64,000 nt of DNA. Origin: Pigmentiphaga sp. NML030171. Its GTDB lineage: Bacteria; Pseudomonadota; Gammaproteobacteria; Burkholderiales; Burkholderiaceae_B. The translations under genes and the position numbers were made by a program. Of this stretch, positions 52,229 through 60,529 are shown piece by piece. The first letter of the stretch is position 1. Every line of letters begins with the position of its first letter. Under the pieces are notes generated by a model, which searched no databases, was not told the origin of the DNA, and was given only the letters and a program-made list of their open reading frames with translations. The stretch lies in assembly GCF_002188635.1 (NCBI RefSeq), contig NZ_NINX01000039.1, positions 62,001-126,000 of the forward strand, in the 5' to 3' direction.

Positions 52229-52831
52229 TCAGGCCTGGGAGGCGGGCGGCTGGCCCCGGCGCAGCGCCAGGCCCAGCATGATGAGCGTGATGCCCTGGAA
52301 GAGCAGGTCCAGCGACAGCAGCAGGCCCAGTATCCACAGGCTGTTCTCGGGCCAGCCCATGGCCACCAGGAGTCCGGCCAGCAGCGTGACGGCGCCCGAC
52401 AGCGCCAGCCAGCCCCAGCCCCGCTGGCCGCGATGCTGGAACCAGATCCACAGGCGCAGCGCGCCCGAGGCGATCAGGAAGGCTCCCAGCAGCAGCGTCA
52501 GCACCGCCGCGCCTGCCAGCGGGTTGTACAGGGCCACGCCGCCGGCGATGGCGTAGAGCAGGCCGCCCAGCGTCCAGAACAGGAAGCCGCGCCAGTCCTT
52601 CACGCGCCAGGCCTGCACCAGTTGCCCGATGCCCGCGACCAGCATCATGGCGCCGACGAACAGGACGCTGGCGACGGTGGCGGCCAGGACGTAGGCCCCG
52701 GCCACGAAGCCGAGGACCAGCATCAGCACGCCCAGCGCGACGAACCAGCCCCAGCGGGCGCCCAGCGCTTTCAAGGTTCCGGTCAAGTCGACGCCACCCG
52801 GCACAGGCGCGGGATTTGGAGCATCTGCCAT
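52229..52831 (-). CDS. HdeD family (DUF308) membrane protein
   Basis: The 200-residue protein has six closely packed membrane helices (for example GWFVALGVLMLVLGFVAGAYVLA and VLTLLLGAFLIASGALRLWIWF), as in HdeD, an inner-membrane protein linked to acid resistance in E. coli. The biochemical role is unknown. GGAGGGA lies before the ATG. It precedes regB on the same strand by 86 bp and may or may not share its promoter. Confidence 0.83.
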   Translation of the reverse strand: MADAPNPAPVPGGVDLTGTLKALGARWGWFVALGVLMLVLGFVAGAYVLAATVASVLFVGAMMLVAGIGQLVQAWRVKDWRGFLFWTLGGLLYAIAGGVALYNPLAGAAVLTLLLGAFLIASGALRLWIWFQHRGQRGWGWLALSGAVTLLAGLLVAMGWPENSLWILGLLLSLDLLFQGITLIMLGLALRRGQPPASQA

Positions 52832-52904
52832 GTCTGTTCCCTCCGTGGTTCGGCACGCCGCGCGTCCCCATACGCGGTGTATCCACCTCGTACGGTACCA
52901 GCGT

Positions 52905-53399
52905 CTAGCCGGGGGCGCCCAGCAAATCTTGTAACCGCTCGATCAGGGGGCGCTGCCCCTCGATCAGCTTTTCGCGCGCGGCATCCAGGCCGAACCACTC
53001 GGCGCGGTCCACCTCGGGGAAGGCCTGGAGGCGGCCGCTGCGCGGGGGCCATTCCAGTTCGAAGGTATTGCTGCGCAGCGTGGCGGGGTCGAAATCGCCT
53101 TGCAGGGCGAAGGCCACGACTTCCTTGCCGGCTTTCTGCCGGACCCGGCCCAGCGGCACGGGCGTGCCGGCCGGCAGGGTGCCCGTTTCTTCGTGGAATT
53201 CGCGCAGCGCGGCGGCCGCGTCGTCCTCGCCGGGTTCGGGCGCGCCCTTGGGGATGGACCAGGCGCCGGCGTCGCGCCTGCGCCAGAACGGGCCGCCGGG
53301 GTGGACGAGCAGGACTTCCCAGTCATGCGCGCCGCGGCGATACAACAGCAGGCCGGCGCTCGACGCGCGGGCCGGGGTGGATCGCGCGGCGCCGCTCAT
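52905..53399 (-). CDS. NUDIX hydrolase
   Basis: The 164-residue protein has a complete Nudix box, G-x5-E-x7-REFHEETGT, at about residues 52-74, and the N-terminal ARASSAGLLLYRR typical of the bacterial diadenosine-polyphosphate or general house-cleaning NUDIX group. It hydrolyses a nucleoside diphosphate linked to another moiety. Its ATG overlaps the stop of the MFS gene (ATGA). Confidence 0.9.
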   Translation of the reverse strand: MSGAARSTPARASSAGLLLYRRGAHDWEVLLVHPGGPFWRRRDAGAWSIPKGAPEPGEDDAAAALREFHEETGTLPAGTPVPLGRVRQKAGKEVVAFALQGDFDPATLRSNTFELEWPPRSGRLQAFPEVDRAEWFGLDAAREKLIEGQRPLIERLQDLLGAPG

Positions 53400-54637
53400 G
53401 AATGGCCGGTCCGGCCGGCGGGCAAGGGAGCGCGGCGCATGTCGGCGCAGGCCAGGCCGAAGATGGCCAGGCCGCCCGCGGCCAGCAGCAGGCCGACCCA
53501 GCCGGTGGAGGCCCAGCCCAGGCCGGCCGAGATCGTCAGGCCGCCCAGCCACGCGCCGAGCGCGTTGGCCAGGTTGAAGGCCGAATGGTTCAGGGCCGCG
53601 GCCAGCGTCTGCGCGTCGCCTGCGACGTCCATCAGGCGGATCTGCAAGGCCGGGCCGATGGCCACGACGGTGCCGATCAGGAAGACGTTGAACGCACCCA
53701 GCCAGATGCTGGAGGCGGTCAGGCAGAACAGCCCCAGCACCAGCCCCGACCAGACCAGCAGCCCGCCTATGGTGGGCATCAGCGCCTTGTCCGCGAGCCG
53801 GGAGCCGGCCAGGTTGCCGGTGACCATGCCCACGCCGAACAGCGCCAGAACGAAGGGGACCCCGTGCACCGGCAGGCCGGCCAGTTCCATCATCGTGGGC
53901 TTGATGTAGCTGAACACGGCGAACATGCCGCCGAAGCCGATCGCGCCTATGCCCAGCGTCAGCCAGACCTGTTTGCGGCGCAGCGCGCCGAGTTCGCGCC
54001 AGGGGCTGGCGCCTTCGCTGGCGGGGATGTCCGGAATCCAGCGCCAGACCAGCAGCGAGGCCAGGACGCCGATGACGCCCACCAGCGCGAAAGCGGCGCG
54101 CCATCCCAGCCATTGGCCCAGGCCCGTGGCCAGCGGCACGCCGATCAGCGTGGCCACGGTCAGGCCCAGCATGACGTAGCCCACGGCACGCGCGCGCTGG
54201 CCCGCCGGCGCCAGGTGCGCGGCCACCAGGGCGGCTACGCCAAAGTAGGTGCCGTGTGGCAGGCCGGTCATCAGGCGCATCAGGATCATCGACAGGTAGC
54301 CGGGCGCCGCCGCGCTGGCGAAGTTGCCCAGCGCGAAGAAGACCATCAGCGCCACGAGCAGCGCGCGGCGCGGCATGCGGGCGCCCAGGACCGCCAGCAC
54401 CGGCGCCCCCACGACGACGCCCAGCGCGTAGGCGCTGATCAGGTGCCCGGCGGTCGGGATGGAGATGCCGAGATCCTGGGCCGCGTCGGGAAGCAGCCCC
54501 ATGATGACGAATTCGCCGGTGCCTATGCCGAACCCGCCCAATCCGAGCGCGAGCAGGGCGCGGCCGAAGGAGGGCGGCCGCGAGGAAGCGGCGGCGGAAT
54601 CGGGAAGTGCTGCGGTCGGGGAGGCGGGGGCGTGCAT
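53396..54637 (-). CDS. MFS transporter, AraJ/YdhP-like (DHA1)
   Basis: The 413-residue inner-membrane protein has twelve helices and the DHA1 motifs GFGIGTGEFVIMGLLPDAAQDL in helix 1, GARMPRRALLVALM as motif A, and RLMTGLPHGTYFGVAALV in helix 4. These are typical of arabinose-efflux-like drug or sugar exporters such as YdhP and AraJ. Its stop overlaps the NUDIX start. It is divergent from arsC. The substrate is unknown. Confidence 0.88.
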   Translation of the reverse strand: MHAPASPTAALPDSAAASSRPPSFGRALLALGLGGFGIGTGEFVIMGLLPDAAQDLGISIPTAGHLISAYALGVVVGAPVLAVLGARMPRRALLVALMVFFALGNFASAAAPGYLSMILMRLMTGLPHGTYFGVAALVAAHLAPAGQRARAVGYVMLGLTVATLIGVPLATGLGQWLGWRAAFALVGVIGVLASLLVWRWIPDIPASEGASPWRELGALRRKQVWLTLGIGAIGFGGMFAVFSYIKPTMMELAGLPVHGVPFVLALFGVGMVTGNLAGSRLADKALMPTIGGLLVWSGLVLGLFCLTASSIWLGAFNVFLIGTVVAIGPALQIRLMDVAGDAQTLAAALNHSAFNLANALGAWLGGLTISAGLGWASTGWVGLLLAAGGLAIFGLACADMRRAPLPAGRTGHS

Positions 54638-54798
54638 GGAGGGGAGATATGGCCGCGGGGGCGCGAATGCGGGTCCGATAGCTTAGCAGGTGCAGGTTGC
54701 AGTGCACAAAAACATGGCCGCCGGACGCGGGCTATGATGCGGGGCTCGAACGCGGTTCCTTCCGGGGACCGCGGTGCAGGAATCACGACGGAGGCCCC

Positions 54799-55167
54799 AT
54801 GAGCGACATCACCATCTATCACAATCCCGCCTGCGGCACCTCGCGCAAGGTCCTGGCCCTGCTGGAAGAGCGCGGCCTGGAGCCCACCGTGATCGAGTAC
54901 CTGAAGACGCCGCCCAGCCGCGACACGCTCAAATCCCTGATCGCCGCGATGGGCCTGCCGATACGCGAGGCGATGCGGGTCAAGGGCAGTCCCTACAAGG
55001 AGCTCGGGCTGGGCGATCCGAAATGGAGCGACGACGAACTGCTCGACTTCATGATGCAGCATCCCATCCTGATCAACCGCCCCATCGTCGTGACGCCGCT
55101 CGGCACGCGGCTGTGCCGGCCGATGGAGACGGTGCTGGAGCTGCTGCCTGGGGCCAGTTCCCGCTAA
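54799..55167 (+). CDS. arsC: Arsenate reductase, glutaredoxin-dependent
   Basis: The 122-residue protein matches E. coli-type ArsC with catalytic C12 in YHNPACGTSRKVL, the phosphate-site arginine in PIREAMRVK, and HPILINRPIVVTPLGTRLCRP near the C-terminus. It reduces arsenate to arsenite using glutathione and glutaredoxin. GGAGG lies 4 nt before the ATG. No arsB or arsR gene is adjacent, so it may be a housekeeping ArsC/YffB-like protein rather than part of an arsenic operon. Confidence 0.87.
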   Translation: MSDITIYHNPACGTSRKVLALLEERGLEPTVIEYLKTPPSRDTLKSLIAAMGLPIREAMRVKGSPYKELGLGDPKWSDDELLDFMMQHPILINRPIVVTPLGTRLCRPMETVLELLPGASSR

Positions 55168-55202
55168 AAAGAGGCTCGCTTGATCCACGCAAGGTACTGG
55201 CC

Positions 55203-56060
55203 TTAGAGCAGGATCCGGCCTTCGATGCAGTCGGCCACGTCGCCGCCCACCCAGATGTCATCTTCTTCCCGGCTGACGTGCACCCGGCCGGCGCGGCCCA
55301 GGGCGGTGCCCTGGCTGGCCACATAGCGGCCCGGGGCGAGCCCGGCGCCGATCAGCCATTGCGCGATGCCGGCGTTCAGGCTGCCGGTCACGGGATCCTC
55401 GGGCACGCCCAGGCCGGGGGCGAAGGCGCGTACCTCGAACTGCGCCTCGGTGCCATCCAGAGCGGGATCCCAGGGCGCGACGACGCCGATCTTGAGCGTG
55501 CCCATGGCTGCGTGGTCCGGCTTCAGCGCCAGGACCTGCGCGCGCGTGGCCAGCATGACCGCCATCCAGGCCGGTCCGTTGTCCACCCAGTTGGCGGCGC
55601 GTATGACATCGGGCGCGATGCCCAGGCCTCGCGCGGCCTGCGCGAGCGTGGCCGGATCGACGTCGCCCGCGCGGCGCAGCGGTGGCGCCGCGAATGCCAG
55701 GCGCCCCTGCGTGCGCCGTATCCGGACCAGGCCCACGCCGCATTCCTGCACGATGTCCGCTCCCCGCGGCTGGCCACCGGCCCGCAGCCAGGCATGGCAA
55801 CTGCCCAGCGTGGGATGGCCGGCGAAAGGCAGTTCGCCGGCCGGCGTGAAGATGCGTACCCGGTAGTCCGCTCCGTCCTGGGTGGGGCGCAGCAGGAAGG
55901 TGGTCTCGCTCAACCCGGTCCAGCGGGCAAGCGCGGCCATGCGCGTTTCATCGAGATCGTCGGCGCCGTGCACCACGGCCAGGGGGTTGCCTTGCAGCGG
56001 GACGGCGGTGAACACGTCGACCTGGCTGAAATCGTGGAGAGAGGGGAGCGGTGTCGTCAT
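55203..56060 (-). CDS. PhzF family isomerase/epimerase-like protein
   Basis: The 285-residue protein has the PhzF start QVDVFTAVPLQGNPLAVV, the catalytic glutamate in GLSETTFLL (about residue 52), FTPAGELPFAGHPTLG, and the mirror-domain motif GVPEDPVTGSLNAGIAQWL. The family catalyses proton shifts in small metabolites; phenazine genes are absent here, so that role is unlikely. It follows the Lrp-type regulator gene by 9 bp on the same strand and may be cotranscribed with it. Confidence 0.88.
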   Translation of the reverse strand: MTTPLPSLHDFSQVDVFTAVPLQGNPLAVVHGADDLDETRMAALARWTGLSETTFLLRPTQDGADYRVRIFTPAGELPFAGHPTLGSCHAWLRAGGQPRGADIVQECGVGLVRIRRTQGRLAFAAPPLRRAGDVDPATLAQAARGLGIAPDVIRAANWVDNGPAWMAVMLATRAQVLALKPDHAAMGTLKIGVVAPWDPALDGTEAQFEVRAFAPGLGVPEDPVTGSLNAGIAQWLIGAGLAPGRYVASQGTALGRAGRVHVSREEDDIWVGGDVADCIEGRILL

Positions 56061-56069
56061 GGATCGGGG

Positions 56070-56489
56070 TCAAACGTAGCTGGAAAGCAGGATATTGGTT
56101 TCGGTGTTGGCGATGCCGGGGATCAACCGGATGCGTTCCAGCGCGCGGTCGAAGTCCTCGAGGTTTCCGGCGCGCAACTCGGCCACGATGTCCCACCGGC
56201 CGTTGGTCGTGTGCAAGGCCTGGATGGCCGGTTCGCCCCGCAGCGACTGCAGGACCCGGCGGGCCGTGTTGCCCTCGATTTCTATGCTCATCCACGCGCG
56301 TATGCCGCGGGGTTCGGCGTCAGGCCGCAGGCGCACGGTGTAGCCGACGATGATGCCCTGTTCCTCGAGGCGGGCAAGCCGATTCTGGACCGTGCCGCGC
56401 GAGACGCGGAGCTTCTGGGCCAGCGTGGAGACCGGCGTGCGCGCGTTGTCGCGCAGCAGGGCGATCAGGCGATGGTCGACGTCGTCCAT
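56070..56489 (-). CDS. Lrp/AsnC-family transcriptional regulator
   Basis: The 139-residue protein has an N-terminal helix-turn-helix (DHRLIALLRDNARTPVSTLAQKLRVSRGTVQNRLARLEEQG) and a C-terminal RAM ligand-binding domain (DIVAELRAGNLEDFDRALERIRLIPGIANTETNILL). Regulators of this type respond to amino acids. It is divergent from the guanidino-hydrolase/ornithine cyclodeaminase pair, which makes arginine or ornithine the likely effector. GGGGGA precedes the ATG at 56489. Confidence 0.9.
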   Translation of the reverse strand: MDDVDHRLIALLRDNARTPVSTLAQKLRVSRGTVQNRLARLEEQGIIVGYTVRLRPDAEPRGIRAWMSIEIEGNTARRVLQSLRGEPAIQALHTTNGRWDIVAELRAGNLEDFDRALERIRLIPGIANTETNILLSSYV

Positions 56490-56560
56490 GATGGTGTCCC
56501 CCGGCGCGGGTGAGGATGGCAAAACGATAGCAGAGTCTGGCGTTATGGCAATCCGTCGGT

Positions 56561-56577
56561 AGAAATGCGCAGTTTCT
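56561..56577. promoter_or_regulatory. Possible Lrp-type operator
   Basis: AGAAA and TTTCT form 5-bp inverted arms around a 7-bp spacer, midway between the Lrp-type gene and the divergent arginine-related operon. It is the only clear dyad in this gap. Lrp sites are degenerate, so this is tentative. Confidence 0.33.
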
Positions 56578-56656
56578 TGCACTCCTTCTTGGCGGCACGG
56601 ACGAGCAGAATAAGGCAAAGGCCAGTCCGGCCGCCCCAGGTTGAAAGGAGTGCGCG

Positions 56657-57556
56657 GTGAAGACCGAAGCCAGGATCCTGATGGTCGAACCCCGGTATTT
56701 CGACGTCAGCTATCGCATCAATCCATGGATGCAACCCGATGCGTGGGCGCGAGATCCCAAGGGATGCGCGGCCGCCGCGAACGAAGCGTCGCAAGCCCTG
56801 CGCCGCGCGCTGGCACGTGCCGGCTGCGAGGTGGTCGTGCGCGCGGGCAGCCCCGGCCTGCCCGACATGGTCTTTCCCGCCAATGCGGCCATCGTGCTCG
56901 ATGGCCGTGCCCTGTTGGCCCGTTTCCGCTATCCGCAGCGCCAGGGCGAGGAAGCCGCTTTCCTGGAGATGTTCCGCGCGCTGCGCGACGAGGGCCTGCT
57001 GGCGGAGGTCGCGCAGTTTCCCGAAGGCTGCTTCCAGGAAGGGGCGGGCGACGCCATCTGGGATGCCCGCCGGCACTGGTTCTGGGCCGCCTACGGACCG
57101 CGGTCGTCGCGCGAGTCGCTGGCGCGCATCCGCGAATTCTTCGGCAAGGAAACGGTGGCGATGGAGCTGGTCTCCGATCGTTGCTACCACCTGGATGTGT
57201 GCTTCTGTCCGCTGGCCGGCGGCGAGATCCTGTACTTCCCGCCCGCGCTGACCGCGCAGGCCTTGCGCAACCTGCGCGAACGCGTACCGGCGGAACTGCT
57301 GATCGAGGCCACGGAAGACGACCTGGCACGCTTCAGCGTGAATGCGGTCAGCGTGGGCCGGGAGATCGTCATGGCCACGCCCTCCGATCGCCTGCGGGCG
57401 GTGCTGGCCGAGCGTGGCTACCATGTGGCGCCGGTCGACCTCGCGCCCTTCATGATGTCCGGCGGGGGTGCCTATTGCATGACCTTGCGCCTGGATCGCG
57501 CGAGCCTGGCCGAGGGCGCCGAGCCCGCGCGCGCCAGGGAGGCCGCGGCGGCCTGA
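56657..57556 (+). CDS. Guanidino-group hydrolase, dimethylargininase/arginine-dihydrolase-like
   Basis: The 299-residue protein has the pentein fold of guanidine-modifying enzymes. The N-terminal VEPRYFDVSYRINPWM and FPANAAIVLDGRALLARF are typical of DDAH-like proteins. Catalytic residues are recognisable as E128-x3-D132 (QEGAGDAIW), H178 (CYHLDVCF) and nucleophile C274 (GGGAYCMTL). It should hydrolyse arginine or a methylated arginine to citrulline or ornithine. The start is GTG at 56657 with AAAGGAG 6 nt upstream. It is followed after 9 bp by ornithine cyclodeaminase, so arginine-to-ornithine conversion is the most sensible role. Confidence 0.82.
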   Translation: MKTEARILMVEPRYFDVSYRINPWMQPDAWARDPKGCAAAANEASQALRRALARAGCEVVVRAGSPGLPDMVFPANAAIVLDGRALLARFRYPQRQGEEAAFLEMFRALRDEGLLAEVAQFPEGCFQEGAGDAIWDARRHWFWAAYGPRSSRESLARIREFFGKETVAMELVSDRCYHLDVCFCPLAGGEILYFPPALTAQALRNLRERVPAELLIEATEDDLARFSVNAVSVGREIVMATPSDRLRAVLAERGYHVAPVDLAPFMMSGGGAYCMTLRLDRASLAEGAEPARAREAAAA

Positions 57557-57565
57557 GGAGGGCGT

Positions 57566-58621
57566 ATGAAGACTCTCTATCTGGATGCGGCCGCGGTGGC
57601 CCGCATGATCGCCGGATACGGGACGGTGCGCATGATCGAATTGCTGGCGCGGGACATCCGCGACGATTACGTGCGCTGGCCGGAGTTCGAGAAGTGCGCC
57701 CGGGTGGCGCACCATTCCAGCATGGGGGTGATCGAGCTGATGCCGGTGTCCGACGGCAGGCGCTATGCGTTCAAGTACGTCAACGGCCATCCCGGCAATG
57801 CGTTGAGCGGCCTGCCCACCGTGCTGGCCTTCGGCGTCCTGGCCGACGTCGCGACCGGGTACCCCTTGCTGCTGGCGGACCTGACCCTGGCGACGGCGCT
57901 GCGCACCGCGGCCACCTCGGCGCTGGCGGCGGGGGCCATGGCGCGCGCGGGCTCACGCACCATGGCGCTGATCGGCAACGGCGCGCAGAGCGAGTTCCAG
58001 GCGCTGGCCTTCCACGCGCTGGTCGGGATTACCGAGATCCGCGCCTACGACATCGACCGCCACGCCACCGACAAGCTCATGGCCAATCTGGCCGGGATCG
58101 AGGGGCTGCGCGTGACGGCCGCCGGATCGGCCGAGGAAGCGGCGAGGGGCGCGGACATCGTGACCACGGCGACCGCCGACAAACGTCGCGCCTCGGTGCT
58201 GCGGCCGCAATGGCTGGCGCCGGGCACGCATGTGAACGCGGTGGGCGGCGACAGCCCGGGCAAGACCGAACTGCATCCGGCCATCCTGCGCCAGGCCCGC
58301 ATCGTGGTGGAGTACGAGGCGCAGACCCGTATCGAGGGCGAGATCCAGCAACTGCCGGCCGGCGCGCCGGTGGTGCCGCTGTGGCAGGTACTGTCCGGCG
58401 CCCAGCCGGGACGGGAAACGCCGGAGCAGACAACCGTGTTCGATTCGGTGGGTTTCGCGTTGGAGGACTTCTCGGCCCTGCGCTGCCTGCTGGACCTGGC
58501 CCGCGCCACCGGAGCCGGACAGGACCTGCAACTGGTGCCCGACCTTGCGGATCCGCGCAACCTGTATGCGCTGCTGGCGGCCCACGCCCGGGCCGCCGAG
58601 CCGGCGGCCGCTACATCCTGA
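57566..58621 (+). CDS. Ornithine cyclodeaminase
   Basis: The 351-residue NAD-dependent enzyme of the mu-crystallin family has FKYVNGHPGN near residue 70, the ADLTLATALRTAATSALAA helix with the catalytic Arg-Thr, Rossmann motif LIGNGAQSEFQALAF, and a conserved aspartate in NAVGGDSPGKTEL. It converts ornithine to proline and ammonia. The tail DSVGFALEDFSALR is typical of true ornithine cyclodeaminases. GAGGAGG precedes the ATG. Its 3' end overlaps the convergent transporter gene by 11 bp. Confidence 0.9.
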   Translation: MKTLYLDAAAVARMIAGYGTVRMIELLARDIRDDYVRWPEFEKCARVAHHSSMGVIELMPVSDGRRYAFKYVNGHPGNALSGLPTVLAFGVLADVATGYPLLLADLTLATALRTAATSALAAGAMARAGSRTMALIGNGAQSEFQALAFHALVGITEIRAYDIDRHATDKLMANLAGIEGLRVTAAGSAEEAARGADIVTTATADKRRASVLRPQWLAPGTHVNAVGGDSPGKTELHPAILRQARIVVEYEAQTRIEGEIQQLPAGAPVVPLWQVLSGAQPGRETPEQTTVFDSVGFALEDFSALRCLLDLARATGAGQDLQLVPDLADPRNLYALLAAHARAAEPAAATS

Positions 58622-59783
58622 CCCAGCCGCGCGTCACCATCACGTGCAGCGCCAGGCCCAGCAGGAAGCCGGCGGCGACGTTCCACATGCACAGGGCGGC
58701 GGTGGCCAGCGCCACCAGGCGCTGGTTCCTGTCCGCCGGCAGGACGCTGCTGCCCAGGGCCAGCTGGGCACCGGTCAGGAACAGGATCACGCCCAGGATG
58801 GACAGCGGGAACAGCTTGAACAGCAGCGAGATCCCCGCGCTGAAGAACAGCGCGAGCACCAGCAGGATGACCCCCAGGATGACCAGTGCGCCCCCCGTGC
58901 GGGCGCCGAAGGCCACGTGGCCGGCCATGCCGCCGGCGCCGTGGCACATGGGCACCCCGCCGGCCACCGAGCTGAAGATGTTCATGATGCCGGTCGAGGT
59001 CGCCAGGCCGTTCTCGGACACGGGGCGCTGGGGGAACAGCCGGTTGTTCTCTTCCTTGACCGCGATGACGGCATTGCCCAGCGTGAGCGGGAGCTGGGGC
59101 AGGGCCAGCAGCGCCGCGCCGATCGCCAGTTCGTGCAAGCTGATGTCCGACAGGGCGAACGAGGGCGTGGGCAGCCCCAGCGGAACCTGCGCCAGTTCAT
59201 GCAGCAGCGTGGGCTGGCGCCAGGCGCCCACCGCCGCGCCGAAGATCAGCAGCACGAACATCGCGGGCAGCGTGCGATTGCCCATCAGCAGCAATGTGCC
59301 CACGCCCGCCAGCGCCGCGATGGGCCAGTCGGTCTGCATCATTTTCACGCCTTCCAGCATGAAGCCGAAGCCCAGGCCCAGCATGATGCCCAGGACCACG
59401 GCTGGCGGAACCAGGCGCGTCACCCGGGCGGCCATGCCGCTCAGCCCCAGGAACAGCCAGGCAACGCCGGTCGCGAGCGCGGCGCCGTAGACCGCTCCCG
59501 GGGTGACCACCGCGGTCTGGGCGGCCTGGGTGACCGCCACCGCGCCTATGGCTTTCATGGGCTGCACGGGGATGGGCGTCTTGTAATGGAGGCCACAGGC
59601 CAGCATGCACAGGCCGAAGGCGAACAACACGCCGAAGGGATCGAGCTTGAGCACGCCGATGTAGGCGGCGACGAAGGGAATCAGGGTGCCGAGATCGCCG
59701 AAGGCGCCCGCCCATTCCATGCGGTCGTAGCGATTGCCCGTGGCGGACGGTTGCGGCACGGAGCGACTGGCGGGCTCTTGCAC
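58611..59783 (-). CDS. MOT1-type molybdate/sulfate transporter
   Basis: The roughly 390-residue protein has about eleven helices and both MOT1 (MFS_MOT1) signatures: GAFGDLGTLIPFVAAY near the N-terminus and GGVPMCHGAGGMAGHVAFGART near the middle, together with PVQPMKAIGA. Eukaryotic MOT1 takes up molybdate with high affinity; bacterial members are little studied. GTG at 59783 has AGGGGG 5 nt upstream and is preferred to GTG 59831, which has no ribosome site. It converges with ornithine cyclodeaminase. Confidence 0.86.
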   Translation of the reverse strand: MQEPASRSVPQPSATGNRYDRMEWAGAFGDLGTLIPFVAAYIGVLKLDPFGVLFAFGLCMLACGLHYKTPIPVQPMKAIGAVAVTQAAQTAVVTPGAVYGAALATGVAWLFLGLSGMAARVTRLVPPAVVLGIMLGLGFGFMLEGVKMMQTDWPIAALAGVGTLLLMGNRTLPAMFVLLIFGAAVGAWRQPTLLHELAQVPLGLPTPSFALSDISLHELAIGAALLALPQLPLTLGNAVIAVKEENNRLFPQRPVSENGLATSTGIMNIFSSVAGGVPMCHGAGGMAGHVAFGARTGGALVILGVILLVLALFFSAGISLLFKLFPLSILGVILFLTGAQLALGSSVLPADRNQRLVALATAALCMWNVAAGFLLGLALHVMVTRGWVRM

Positions 59784-59879
59784 CCGGACCCCCTGGCTAT
59801 GCGGACGAAGGAAAGGACGATTGTCGGCCACGCTGCGAGGCGTGTAAACACGCGGGCCGTATGGCGGCCCGGCTGGGCC

Positions 59880-60236
59880 TCAGGCGCAGGCCCGCGCGCG
59901 CAGCGCCCGGGACATGCCGTCCAGCATGCGTGCCCAGTCCTTGCGGACGCGTTCGGCATCCGAGGCGTGTTCGACGTCCAGTTGCTGGGTGACCTTGATC
60001 TTGCAGCCGGGATCGGCGTCGATCAGCGCGACGGTGACGACGTCCGCGCGCGCGGCGTTGGCCGCATGCCATTCGAAGGCCACGCAATACGGCCGGTCCA
60101 CGATCAGGTACGCGCCCTGGTCCCGCTCCTGGCCGACGGCGCGCCGCTGGGCGATGGCGGCCAGGCAGGCGTCGAAGGCGTGCTCGGCGGGAACGGGAAG
60201 ATGCCGGATAGTGGAGACGTCTATCGTTCGGCTCAT
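59880..60236 (-). CDS. SRPBCC (START-like) family protein
   Basis: The 118-residue protein shows the SRPBCC pattern of short-chain ligand-binding proteins: an N-terminal strand and helix (VSTIRHLPVPAEHAFDACLAAIA), strands (ADVVTVALIDADPGCKIKVTQQL) and a C-terminal helix (RVRKDWARMLDGMSRALRA). No catalytic function can be assigned. The ATG at 60236 follows AGGA. A 19-bp palindrome lies about 75 bp upstream and probably governs it. Confidence 0.68.
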   Translation of the reverse strand: MSRTIDVSTIRHLPVPAEHAFDACLAAIAQRRAVGQERDQGAYLIVDRPYCVAFEWHAANAARADVVTVALIDADPGCKIKVTQQLDVEHASDAERVRKDWARMLDGMSRALRARACA

Positions 60237-60309
60237 GCTGGAGTTTCCTGGCTGCGGGACACCCGGCGGGCGGAATCGCCGGGCAGGGAGACGCGCAGCG
60301 TAGCGAATT

Positions 60310-60328
60310 TTGTGTACAGTGTCCACAA
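60310..60328. promoter_or_regulatory. 19-bp palindromic operator
   Basis: TTGTGTACAGTGTCCACAA is symmetric about its central G with eight of nine pairs matching. It lies between the SRPBCC gene (minus) and the methyltransferase-esterase fusion gene (plus), with size and spacing typical of a TetR-family site. No such regulator gene is in the window. Confidence 0.55.
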
Positions 60329-60529
60329 TATCCCGGAAGCCATGTCGGGATAGGTGGCGTGGCGGGCGCGATCGCCTACAAAGTGTTTCGGCGCCGGCAG
60401 GGACGCGCGGTTCCGGCGCGGGCGCGGGCGGATGAGCGCGCGCGAAGGTTGCATCTTTAACCGCGCGAGATGCGCCATGCCGCCGGAGGCGCCAAGCTGG
60501 GGCCATGCCCACCACGGCAGGGGACCGGC

